A stretch of DNA of 64,000 bases from Acidobacteria bacterium 13_2_20CM_57_17 (GCA_001914785.1 MNDE01000179.1:1-64000); one strand, 5' to 3'. Shown: positions 1 through 9,059, counted from the first letter of the stretch. Numbers and translations are program-made. The notes: generated from the sequence alone by a model not told the origin.

Positions 1-1058
1 GTACTCAGACTCCCTGTTTGAACACTAGAGACGACGCTGGGACTTACGACAACGCCAGGAGGTACGCCAGATGGGCTAGAACCGAGATAATGGTCCGGAC
101 GCGGCAAGTTGTTCGTGACATAAGCCTGGTTGGTAAGCCCAGAGTTGTTTCCGGTATCCAATCCCGGTCCAACGGCAATGCCTGCATTTACGGTAGCGGG
201 GTTCGGAGTGCAGCCAGGAACCGCTGGAGCGTTGCCGCTGCCGTCCTGTCCGTCAATGCGGTACTGATTCGAATTGGCGCCCTGGAAATTGCCGACTTGC
301 CCTCCCAAACTCAGAGCTCCTTGAAAATTGAGGCCAAAGTTGACCGGCGTGACCACATACTGCAGGAGCTTTTGGCTGCCGTTGGGCAGTACCGCAAGCG
401 CGGTGATTTCATATATTTGCTTCTGCGTTGGTGGAAGGACCGGACCTGGCACGTTTCCGACCGCTGGGGGCACGACTATGCTGGCCGGAATGAGCCCTGA
501 ATCGTAGTAAAGGGGAGTTGCAGCATTAGCCGCCGCCAGGCCGGTATTATCGACGTTGGCCTTCAGCGATTGTTTTGTGGCCGCATTGATGCGCACCCAT
601 TTATAAAGCGGACCTGTGCTTCCCGCCGCTGTCCAAATGGAGGCGACATAGGTCTTGGTTGCCGCGCCGAGAGCGCCCAAGATAAATTCCTTGTCAAACT
701 CTGTATCTGGGTAAAGCGCCATAAGGGCGGCGCCAGCCGGTTCTCCGACAGCTGGATTCGTGATGTAAACGACCTGATTTGTAGGCAGGTAGGCGTTGGG
801 CGGCACTCCTACCAACGGAAGAGCGATGGGGTTGGGGTCGGTCGGCACGAGCCGCCCTCTTGCCTCCTCGATGCCTGCTCCGGCGGCGAACGAGGCGCTC
901 AAGGTTGTCCGGTAGTTGCCGGCCAATGAGCTCTCCGTTCCCGAAGAAACCACCAAAGAGATGGCTATCGCGCTGATCAGCAGTAGAACGAAGATGGCGA
1001 TCAGCAAGGCGATTCCAGATTCGGACCGCGTTCTGTGAATTTTGCGAGAAGTTTTCAT
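1..1058 (-). CDS. PilX-like pilus assembly protein, partial (C-terminus beyond left window edge)
   Basis: Minus-strand translation from ATG at 1058: MKTSRKIHRTRSESGIALLIAIFVLLLISAIAISLVVSSGTESSLAGNYR, a PilX N-terminal-type hydrophobic segment; no stop before window edge. Confidence 0.75.
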   Translation of the reverse strand, partial: MKTSRKIHRTRSESGIALLIAIFVLLLISAIAISLVVSSGTESSLAGNYRTTLSASFAAGAGIEEARGRLVPTDPNPIALPLVGVPPNAYLPTNQVVYITNPAVGEPAGAALMALYPDTEFDKEFILGALGAATKTYVASIWTAAGSTGPLYKWVRINAATKQSLKANVDNTGLAAANAATPLYYDSGLIPASIVVPPAVGNVPGPVLPPTQKQIYEITALAVLPNGSQKLLQYVVTPVNFGLNFQGALSLGGQVGNFQGANSNQYRIDGQDGSGNAPAVPGCTPNPATVNAGIAVGPGLDTGNNSGLTNQAYVTNNLPRPDHYLGSSPSGVPPGVVVSPSVVSSVQTGSLS

Positions 1059-1072
1059 GGGGTTCCTCGTCC

Positions 1073-1846
1073 TCACTTATTTGGATTGTGGCGACGGCCA
1101 CGGCCGTTTAGCTCGACCAGGCGCAATTGTTGGTTGGTAGTGTCCCTCAGAAGCGACTCCACGATCAGCGTGACTCCCACGTCGCGGATATTGCAGGGCG
1201 AGTTGGGCACAGATATGCAGCCCGCTGCGCCAAGTGGGGGATCAGGGATGTAACTGAAAATGGGAACCGCATTTCCACCGGGAAACATAGCCGGGTAATT
1301 TACTTTGATCGCCGCGATCTGGGCGGCCGGCGCGTTATTCATCACGTTCCGGATATAAGGAGCCAACACCGCTAGCGTGGGAGCGTTAGGATCCCCAGCC
1401 ACCTTGGGCGTGACCCCCCGCATCAGCGTTGTTCCCTGCAACTGATAGCGCACCCAGCGGACCACGCCCGTTCCGTCATAGTCCTCTTCGAAGATCACGT
1501 CAAAGGGGCCTGGGGTGATACACGTGACTCCAACTGTGCATACGACTAAAGGATAGTTCGGACTCCAGGCCACGGGACTCTGCGCATAACCACCCACGGG
1601 CGGCAGCAAGGTAAAATGGTTCGCGGGCGGAAAGCCGGAGTCGCTGGCCTCGCGCACGATCTGGTCCACGCCCAGCCGCGCCTCTTGGAACGTATCAAGA
1701 AGCTGCGACTCCGCTTGGTTGCGTTTTTGGGAAAGATCAAGGAGACCGAACATTGCTCCCGAAAGGATGACAAAAATCGCAACCGAAACCATCAGCTCGA
1801 TGAGCGTGAATCCTGTTTGTTTCTTCTGTCTCGGTGTGGGTCTCAT
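1073..1846 (-). CDS. PilW-like minor pilin (prepilin N-terminal methylation motif)
   Basis: MRPTPRQKKQTGFTLIELMVSVAIFVILSGAMFGLL: class III prepilin signal GFTLIE; start trimmed from ORF 1073..1957. Confidence 0.8.
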   Translation of the reverse strand: MRPTPRQKKQTGFTLIELMVSVAIFVILSGAMFGLLDLSQKRNQAESQLLDTFQEARLGVDQIVREASDSGFPPANHFTLLPPVGGYAQSPVAWSPNYPLVVCTVGVTCITPGPFDVIFEEDYDGTGVVRWVRYQLQGTTLMRGVTPKVAGDPNAPTLAVLAPYIRNVMNNAPAAQIAAIKVNYPAMFPGGNAVPIFSYIPDPPLGAAGCISVPNSPCNIRDVGVTLIVESLLRDTTNQQLRLVELNGRGRRHNPNK

Positions 1847-2364
1847 CTTTCCACCATGCTGTCGAGATTTACTGGCAAAAGGGGGGAGTTGCCGCTCACC
1901 CGGCGTACCCCGAGAATGAAACGCCTGCCTCCGTTCGCGAGCGTCCAGGACGCCCATCGAACGTCATAACGAACTTGGGTTGGATCGTTGGGATCAAACC
2001 ACGTGAAGCTGTAGCCGGGCACCGCGCCACCGGCAAAATTGATCACCTGTGCGCCATTGAAAGTGACGACGGGATTGCCCACAAACACGCCTGGCGTTGC
2101 CGGATTGCCAAGCGTGCAGTTGTTACCCCCCGCATCGACGAACGTGGTGTTAGCCAGCGGCTGTTCGATGAGTTGGTTCATTTCACTTTGTGCCAGCACC
2201 AACGCCGTCGAATCATCTCGATTGGCGGTGTTCAAACGAATTGAGAACGGCACGAGCTGTGCCACCGCCAACAATCCTACCGTCATCATCATCATCGCGA
2301 TCATCATCTCGATGAGAGTAAATCCGCGTTGTTTGCTCCCGGGACTTTCCGTGATTGCTCGCAT
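1843..2364 (-). CDS. PilV-like minor pilin
   Basis: MRAITESPGSKQRGFTLIEMMIAMMMMTVGLLAVAQL: prepilin motif; overlaps next gene by 4 nt. Confidence 0.78.
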   Translation of the reverse strand: MRAITESPGSKQRGFTLIEMMIAMMMMTVGLLAVAQLVPFSIRLNTANRDDSTALVLAQSEMNQLIEQPLANTTFVDAGGNNCTLGNPATPGVFVGNPVVTFNGAQVINFAGGAVPGYSFTWFDPNDPTQVRYDVRWASWTLANGGRRFILGVRRVSGNSPLLPVNLDSMVER

Positions 2365-2383
2365 AGCTTTCTCTTGTTTCCCC

Positions 2384-2992
2384 TTAGTGAAGAAAGGACC
2401 ACGTACCCGTGGCATCCGCCTTCCACAACTGCATGGACCCTGAAGGTAGAACGATAATGGCCCGGTAGCCCGCCCCGGGCACGCCAGTGTTGCCCACAAA
2501 CGAGACTAAAGCTCCCGCTGGCGGTGGATTCACCGCGCCGCGCTGGTCAAACTGGACCTGCGCAACAGTGTTACCAAGTGGAATCAGCGGGCCGACATTT
2601 GCCGCGAGGACTAGGTTCGCGACTGCGCCCGGCGGAAGGCTGGCGGGGGCAAGCAGCGTGATGACGGGGCTAAAGGTCACCTGCCGCTCCACATTGTCTG
2701 GAACTAAGTTTGCGATGGAATCCGTCCAGGCAATGGTTCCCACTGGCGCCGGCCCAATCACACAATTTATAGGGGTGTTGCGGCGAATGGCTTCGTATCG
2801 GGTGTACTTGATGACATTCGCCATGCTCGTCGCCGCGTTAGAAACTTGGTAATATTGGTATGCACGCATGAAGGATGGCGCGGTGATGGCGCTTGTGATC
2901 AGAATCACGACCAGGACCACCACGAGCTCGATCATGGAAAAGCCGCGGCTTGGACTGTGCCTCCCGCGGCTGTATCTGCCAAAGTTCTTCAT
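2384..2992 (-). CDS. GspH/FimT family pseudopilin
   Basis: RGFSMIELVVVLVVILITSAITAPSFMRAYQYYQVSNAATSMANVIKYTRYEAIRRN, FimT/GspH-like. Confidence 0.8.
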   Translation of the reverse strand: MKNFGRYSRGRHSPSRGFSMIELVVVLVVILITSAITAPSFMRAYQYYQVSNAATSMANVIKYTRYEAIRRNTPINCVIGPAPVGTIAWTDSIANLVPDNVERQVTFSPVITLLAPASLPPGAVANLVLAANVGPLIPLGNTVAQVQFDQRGAVNPPPAGALVSFVGNTGVPGAGYRAIIVLPSGSMQLWKADATGTWSFLH

Positions 2993-3554
2993 TTTCTTCT
3001 CGCAGCCTCATGTTCGCCCTGTCCGGCAAAAGGGACTTCCCGGGCGCAAGCAGTAACTTCGAACATAGAAAACGGCACTTTCGCTGCCAACCTAGAGTGA
3101 GAGCTAAACCATTTATTTGCTATGATTTATATCGATCCTACACAGGGACTCTCTCCCATAGCTAATTCGCATGGGGTAGAAACGTAACAAGTTGGGTGGA
3201 AGGCCTTGGAACTCTCCGCTAACAATAAATGGTTGTCCTTTGCGGTGGTTCGCTTCAATTTGGGATGACTTAGAACCCTGAATCTCCGCTCTTGAGAAAC
3301 GTTCAGGTCATCCAGATTGACCCTCTATTCGTTCCCCGATAATGGCCAAATGACACCGTTGCCCGTCACCCCAGTTTGTTGCTGCCAGTTTCAGCGCCTT
3401 GGTATACTCGGAGAGCAAAAGATGCATTCTGGAAACGGCCCCCGCAACACATCATTTCCCGAGGAACCTTTCACGAGTGGCCGGAAGAAGTGCGCGCTAT
3501 CCATCTCTGCGCGCGTTGCCCGCTTTGCGGGCTGTCAGAAACGAGGAGAGCGGT

Positions 3555-4727
3555 ATGGCTGGATATGCCGGAGTCGATTACATCGATTTTGATTCGCAAC
3601 TGAATGACGAAGAAAAACTGGTGCGGCAGACCGCGCGCCAATTCGTGGAAAACGAAATCGTCCCTATCATCGAAAAGCACAGCCGCGAAGCAACGTTTCC
3701 GAAACAATTGATTCCCCAGCTCGGTGAGTTGGGATTTTTTGGCGCGAACCTGCACGGTTACGGCTGCGCGGGAATGTCCAATGTCGCGTACGGATTGATG
3801 ACTCAGGAATTGGAGCGAGGCGATTCCGGCCTCCGCAGTTTTGTTTCCGTGCAAGGTGCGCTGGTGATGTATCCGATTTATTCCTATGGCAGCGAGGCGC
3901 AGAAGAACAAATGGCTCCCGCTTTTGCAGCAGGGCGAGGCCATAGGCTGCTTCGGATTGACGGAGCCGCAGTTTGGTTCGAATCCCGGCGGAATGCTGAC
4001 CCGTGCCGTCAAGAAGGGCCATAAATACGTCCTCAACGGTGAAAAGATGTGGATCACCAGCGGCTCGATCGCTGACGTAGCCGTGGTCTGGGCCAAAGCG
4101 GAAGACGACAAAGTCCGCGGATTCCTCGTGGAAAAAGGTGCGCCGGGATTCAAGGCCTGGGACGTCCATGGAAAATGGTCGCTGCGCGCTTCCGTGACCT
4201 CCGGATTGGCTTTTACAGATTGCGAAATCCCGGAGGAAAATCTTCTGCCCGGCGTTGTCGGCCTGAAGGGGCCGCTGAGTTGCTTGAACCAGGCGCGCTA
4301 TGGAATCGGATGGGGCGCTCTGGGAGCGGCGATGGCGTGCTACGACACGGCGCTGCAGTATGCAAAAACCAGAAAACAATTTGCGAACAAGCCCATCGCT
4401 TCCCATCAATTGGTGCAGGAAAAACTGGCGTGGATGATTACGGAAATCGTGAAAGGCCAATTACTGGCATTGCACGTCGGCCGATTGAAAGACAATGGCA
4501 AAGTCGATCCTTCGCACATTTCCATGTTGAAAATGAACAACGTGGCGATTGCACTGGACACGGCGCGCAAGGCCCGCGACATTCTGGGCGCCAACGGGAT
4601 CGTCGACGATTACTGTATCATGCGGCACATGAACAACCTCGAGAGCGTGTATACCTACGAGGGCACCAACGACATTCACAAGCTGGTGATCGGTGAGCGC
4701 ATCACCGGCATCGCCGCGTTTGTATAG
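3555..4727 (+). CDS. Acyl-CoA dehydrogenase family, glutaryl-CoA dehydrogenase-like
   Basis: ACAD motifs (ERGDSGLRSFVSVQGALVMYPI, GCFGLTEPQFGSNPGGM, YEGTNDIHKLVIGERITG); start chosen at MAGYAGVDYIDFDSQL. Confidence 0.85.
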   Translation: MAGYAGVDYIDFDSQLNDEEKLVRQTARQFVENEIVPIIEKHSREATFPKQLIPQLGELGFFGANLHGYGCAGMSNVAYGLMTQELERGDSGLRSFVSVQGALVMYPIYSYGSEAQKNKWLPLLQQGEAIGCFGLTEPQFGSNPGGMLTRAVKKGHKYVLNGEKMWITSGSIADVAVVWAKAEDDKVRGFLVEKGAPGFKAWDVHGKWSLRASVTSGLAFTDCEIPEENLLPGVVGLKGPLSCLNQARYGIGWGALGAAMACYDTALQYAKTRKQFANKPIASHQLVQEKLAWMITEIVKGQLLALHVGRLKDNGKVDPSHISMLKMNNVAIALDTARKARDILGANGIVDDYCIMRHMNNLESVYTYEGTNDIHKLVIGERITGIAAFV

Positions 4728-4849
4728 AGATCCAAAGGCGACAACAATCCGCCTCTGCGCTTTTCATCCTGCCCATCTCCATGCAGACTGAATCTTGTAT
4801 GCTAATGGGGCGCTGGCCGTGGTCGGCGCACTTACAGGAGCATAGTCCC

Positions 4850-6136
4850 ATGCGTCCAGAATTCGTCGTTTCGATTCGATTTCTCCGCTGTTTCGCCGTT
4901 GCAACGTTGCTGGCCTTGATTTTCAACTGCGAAGTTGTTCGGGCCCAGGCGAAAACTTCTGCAACGCCCGGGAATCCCAAGATCCGCGCGATCACTGCCT
5001 TCATCAATCTGGACCGGCCACGATACCAGCAAGACGTGGCGGACGCGCTGAAAATGCTGCGGCGCGCGCAGACGACATTCGAATCGCGCGGCTACCAGGT
5101 GCAAACCATCCGCATCGCGACGCAGCCGTTTCCGGAATACACCAAAGGCCTGACGAAAGAACAGGCCGTCGCGTTTTTCAAGGATTACGACGCGCTGGCC
5201 GTGAAGGAGAATTTCGCGGCGTCGATCGGTCCGGCGATGCTGCACTCCGGAGACAGCGAGTCGCAAGCAGATCTGCTCGGCGAGATTCTGAGTAACACGA
5301 AAAAACTGAATGGAAGCGTCGTGGTGGCCGGTGAGGACGGTGTTCGCTGGAACGCCGTAGGCGCGGCGGCGCGCGTAATGAAAAAACTGGAAGAAACCAC
5401 GGAGCACAGCCAAGGCAATTTTCGTTTTGCGGCGATTGCGATGGTGCCGCCTCTGACGCCTTTCTTTCCGGCCGCGTATCACACCGGCTTCGGACATCAG
5501 TTCGCGATTGCGCTGGAATCGGCGAACCTTGTGGCCGCAGCGTTTAAAGACTCGCGCGATCTTGGGATGGCCAGGCAGCGGCTGATCGATTCGCTTGCGG
5601 CAATTGCTTTCGACGTAGAAGGACACGCAGGGCGCGTCGATCAGGAAACCGGCTGGACGTACATGGGAATCGATCTATCGCCGGCGCCCTCCGGAGACGT
5701 TTCCATTGGTGCGGCCATCGAAAATCTGACGAGGCAACCAGTCGGCATGAGCGGAACGCTGACGGCGGCGGCAACGATTGCGTCGGCGGTGAAAGACGTC
5801 AAAGTGAAGCAAACCGGATATACCGGCTTGATGTTGCCGATCCTCGAAGATACGCGACTGGCGCAGCGCTGGAGCGAAGGACACATTTCCATCGATGCGC
5901 TGCTGAGTTATTCCGCAGTGTGCGGCACGGGGCTGGACACGGTTCCGCTGCCCGGCGACGTTAGCGCGGAACACCTTTCGCTGATTATCGGCGACATGGC
6001 GAGTCTAGCCGTGAAATGGCACAAACCGCTTTCGGCGCGCCTCCTTCCTGTTCTCGGCAAGGGCTGGGGTGAAATGACGGAGTTCAATGATCCGTTCCTT
6101 GTGAATGCCAAGCTGCAGTCGCTGGACGTGAAGTGA
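4850..6136 (+). CDS. DUF711 family protein with signal peptide
   Basis: Signal peptide then KIRAITAFINLD...FRFAAIAMVPPLTPFFPAAYHTG, DUF711-like. Confidence 0.6.
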   Translation: MRPEFVVSIRFLRCFAVATLLALIFNCEVVRAQAKTSATPGNPKIRAITAFINLDRPRYQQDVADALKMLRRAQTTFESRGYQVQTIRIATQPFPEYTKGLTKEQAVAFFKDYDALAVKENFAASIGPAMLHSGDSESQADLLGEILSNTKKLNGSVVVAGEDGVRWNAVGAAARVMKKLEETTEHSQGNFRFAAIAMVPPLTPFFPAAYHTGFGHQFAIALESANLVAAAFKDSRDLGMARQRLIDSLAAIAFDVEGHAGRVDQETGWTYMGIDLSPAPSGDVSIGAAIENLTRQPVGMSGTLTAAATIASAVKDVKVKQTGYTGLMLPILEDTRLAQRWSEGHISIDALLSYSAVCGTGLDTVPLPGDVSAEHLSLIIGDMASLAVKWHKPLSARLLPVLGKGWGEMTEFNDPFLVNAKLQSLDVK

Positions 6137-6320
6137 TGTTTCAGTTCTAAGTTGTAAGTTGTAAGTTTTATGCAAGAAAAGAAGCAAGATGGCTTTAACT
6201 GAGCTTCGCATGACTGGTGAGCCCGACAGGATCGGGGCAGGTCGGCGGTGCGTGATTTGTGATTCGTGATCCGTGGAAGAGTAGTTCCAGAAGGGGGAAA
6301 ATACCCCACCCCCCGGTTTC

Positions 6321-6420
6321 GCGTAAATGTTGCATCTAAAGGATTTAGGCTGCGCGTAAGTCTTTTGTTTGCAACACTTGGGCGGGGAGGCGCGTAAATG
6401 TTGCAGATAAAGGACTTGGA
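6321..6420 (+). repeat. Short direct repeats GCGTAAATGTTGCAnnTAAAGGAYTT (two good copies, one degenerate)
   Basis: gcgtaaatgttgcatctaaaggattta at 6321, gcgtaagtcttttgtttgcaacact at 6354, gcgtaaatgttgcagataaaggactt at 6392. Confidence 0.6.
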
Positions 6421-6435
6421 GAAGATAAAGCAACG

Positions 6436-6720
6436 AAGTGCAGTAAGGACGCAACGAGGTAAGGGAAGGGCTTGGAGCAAGGCCAACTCAACGCCCCGAG
6501 ATGCTCGGGGCTGGCGGGATATCCGCTCCATGACTGGAGCTTCGATAGTCCGTGGACAGCGGTCAGTCAAGACATTGACAGGAAGCGTAAATCGGCGCGC
6601 GATGAAAGGCCGGCGGGGATGTGGAGCGAGAATCACGCGGAAGAATAGCATGGAAGTAAGGTTTGGCTAAGCGTTTTGCAGTGAACGGTCGAAAATGAGC
6701 GTTGAACGGCAATTCTGGGA
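6436..6720 (+). repeat. Dispersed repeat copy 1 (bipartite; partner of 51832..52115)
   Basis: gtaaggacgcaacgaggtaagg...~210 nt...atagcatggaagtaaggtttggctaagcgttttgcagtgaacggtcgaaa. Confidence 0.6.
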
Positions 6721-6858
6721 ATTGGAAGGGAATTAGAAATCAGAGATCAAAAATCAGGGATCAGAGAGAAGGGAACACGGCGAGACGGGACGTCCGGATA
6801 AGAGGCGGTTGAAGGGTTTCGGCGATTCGAGTGTCGCATGACTCCAGAGAGTTCTAGA

Positions 6859-7326
6859 TCAAAGAACGACAGCGTGTGCGAAATGCAGTTTCTTCGTCCG
6901 CACGACGCGACCATTTCTCGTCTCCGTTAGGACACCAAGGAGATACGGTACTCCCGATATTGAGTCAACCTGCTCACGCCCGAATCGTCCGCGGAACGAA
7001 AACTCGGTTCCATCTAGAGAGACTGTTCGGAATGAGAATCCTTGAGAAGAGAGGTGTGACGACTTAAAGTGAAAGTGCGATTTACCAGCGTGGAAGCCAG
7101 GTTGGGTCGGTGCATCGGGGTCATTGGCCTTTGGCGCGATTGGCCTTCCATCGGGACTGATCACTAGCGCAACCGAGTTGGATTCTGGACTGTCCCAAGC
7201 CGCGTAATACAGGCCATAAAAATCCCCTGTCTGCTGCTTATGTGTTTGTTGGGTTGCAGAAACAGCCGACGCCTGAACAAGAACCAATGCGAAGAGCAAC
7301 ACTAATCGCAAAATCCTACAATGCAT
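6859..7326 (-). CDS. Small secreted hypothetical protein (candidate immunity protein; see findings)
   Basis: 155 aa with N-terminal signal MHCRILRLVLLFALVLVQASAVSA; no family recognised. Confidence 0.5.
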   Translation of the reverse strand: MHCRILRLVLLFALVLVQASAVSATQQTHKQQTGDFYGLYYAAWDSPESNSVALVISPDGRPIAPKANDPDAPTQPGFHAGKSHFHFKSSHLSSQGFSFRTVSLDGTEFSFRGRFGREQVDSISGVPYLLGVLTETRNGRVVRTKKLHFAHAVVL

Positions 7327-7357
7327 CTAGCTTCTCCGTAACAAGCTCCGCTATCAT

Positions 7358-7914
7358 TTATTGCAAGCGACCGACGCTGCACACCGCTCTATAACTGGCA
7401 GCCAGGTTTATCTGAGCTGACCGGTTTCCGGACACCATCTGGAAATGTGGAGGATCGTTCGTAACACGACCGAATCCAAAAATTTCCATTATTGTCTGCA
7501 TCGTCGAGAAGCCAGGGTCCCTGTTTATATCTACCGCTTGGCCGGCCTGGTGCGGCGAGGCTCCCACCGCAGCGGCTGGATTCGACCCAGACCCACCCCC
7601 CACCATCAAAGCCGACTGGTTGCCATACTTGGCTGCCGATTGATTGCCCCAGTTGGAAACCAGACAGAGCTGTCGTAGTGAGCGTCATACTGAAAATTCA
7701 AACCTCGACCAGCCTTGTGAAGTATCGGATACGTCCAGTGAGCGTTGAGATTGGCGTTGTTGATGGTTTCGGGACCGCCACTGAAAGAGCCAAAAGGAGG
7801 AGTGCCGGTGGCGACCTGGGCGGAGGCTGGAAGGCCAGAAAGCAGGAGAAAAACAAAAAGCAGATCCCTCGCTGTGCTCGGGATGACACCCGCTACCTTG
7901 TTTGCGATTTTCAT
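7358..7914 (-). pseudogene. Collapsed Rhs/YD-repeat gene: N-terminus (7606..7914) plus M15-peptidase-like C-terminal tip (stop at 7358) in a different frame
   Basis: Frame 1: LLLSGLPASAQVATGTPPFGSFSGGPETINNANLNAHWTYPILHKAGRGLNFQYDAHYDSSVWFPTG, typical acidobacterial Rhs N-terminus; shifted frame: NWGNQSAAKYGNQSALMVGGG...SPHQAGQAVDI...DPPHFQM with SxHxxGxAxD and PHF M15-type motifs. Confidence 0.6.
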
Positions 7915-8705
7915 AGAGCACCAAACGTGCTGGCGGTAAGGCCGGAGTTGAGGGCGACGGAGTCTGCCTGGAAATCGAGGATGAGCGAGTTGTTTAGGAA
8001 TTTCTGAACGTGATGAGGGACCTGGGCGCCATTGACCGTTCGATAGTCGCTGAAGTTGATTTCAACGGGGAAGTCGACGAGTTCGTTGTCGTCTGGATGG
8101 ATATTAAAGGCGATGGAGAGCGGGAGAAATGAAGTGGAGTCGAGGTAGAGGTCAATTTGACTAAGGTGTTGGAGAATTTCTGCTGTCTTTGCGGGTTTGC
8201 TGTACGGCTGGAAAACTGCAACGTGCTCGACGACGTGGCCTTCGTGGGTTTCATGGCCGACGTAGGTGGCGACGTAGCCAGAATTGGACAACCTGCGAGC
8301 GATGGCGAAGGCGGGGAAGAACCACGAAGGCTCAGTGAGCAGATTGTGGAAGGCGATGGGGTGAGCAACGCGGTCGGGGCCTGACCAGCTTCCTGTGGGA
8401 GAGGCTGCGGAGAGATTCTCGACTTCGCTGCGCTGGCCGGAAGATAAGGTGAGATCCATGCGGGCCGCGCCTACGGCAAGGGCTTTGAAGATGCCCGTGC
8501 CGAATTCGTCGTCGGAACCGGCGATGCGGCGGGCAGTGCCGGAGAGGGTGACGTCGGTGAGCGACGTGTTGCCTTGCAAGGCGGCGAGCGACTGCTGCAG
8601 CAATTGCGAGGCCTGAATGCTCGAAGAGGCGGTCTGTTGCGCGGCGGAAGGGATTACGAGCAGAACGCAGAGTCCAAAGGAAAGTATAAGGCGAGCAGAT
8701 CGCAT
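7911..8705 (-). CDS. Secreted hypothetical protein of a type seen beside acidobacterial Rhs genes
   Basis: Signal peptide MRSARLILSFGLCVLLVIPSAAQQ; SFLPLSIAFNIHPDDNELVDFPVEINFSDYRTVNGAQVPHHVQKFLNNSLILDFQ; overlaps the Rhs remnant start. Confidence 0.55.
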   Translation of the reverse strand: MRSARLILSFGLCVLLVIPSAAQQTASSSIQASQLLQQSLAALQGNTSLTDVTLSGTARRIAGSDDEFGTGIFKALAVGAARMDLTLSSGQRSEVENLSAASPTGSWSGPDRVAHPIAFHNLLTEPSWFFPAFAIARRLSNSGYVATYVGHETHEGHVVEHVAVFQPYSKPAKTAEILQHLSQIDLYLDSTSFLPLSIAFNIHPDDNELVDFPVEINFSDYRTVNGAQVPHHVQKFLNNSLILDFQADSVALNSGLTASTFGAL

Positions 8706-8758
8706 ACGACCTCCGGATGGTCCACGGACCGAGCAGGAGCGTGGAGGCTGTAATTTGC

Positions 8759-8790
8759 CGTCCCGCAAAACCGTGCGGGACGCAAAAACC
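8759..8790. repeat. Hairpin repeat copy A (GTCCCGCAAAACCGTGCGGGACGCAAAA)
   Basis: Inverted repeat cgtcccgc/gcgggacg; second diverged copy at 9027. Confidence 0.6.
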
Positions 8791-9026
8791 GCGTCAGGGT
8801 GGGAGACGCGAGCCGGAAAATACAAAGTTCCATGTAGAGCGTCAATCAGGTGAATATCTGAGAAGCGAGTTAGCTGGTCTCGCAGGGAAGGTACTAAGGG
8901 AGTACTAGGGGAAGGGAATCCAAACTAGAAGTTAGAAAGCAGAAACTAGAAGTCGAGGAGAAGAAAGAGAAGAGAGATTTCTCCTCGCAAGAACCGCTCG
9001 GAGAGGAAGAGGTCTCCCGTTGGTCG

Positions 9027-9059
9027 ATCCCGTAACCCCGTCCGGGATGCAAAAGACGC
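9027..9059. repeat. Hairpin repeat copy B (ATCCCGTAACCCCGTCCGGGATGCAAAAGACGC)
   Basis: Inverted repeat atcccg/cgggat plus shared GCAAAAR tail with copy A. Confidence 0.6.

Noticed and set aside
7492-8007. 171-aa plus-strand ORF across the Rhs remnant
   Set aside because: Opposite two better-supported minus-strand frames; no coding signal beyond openness
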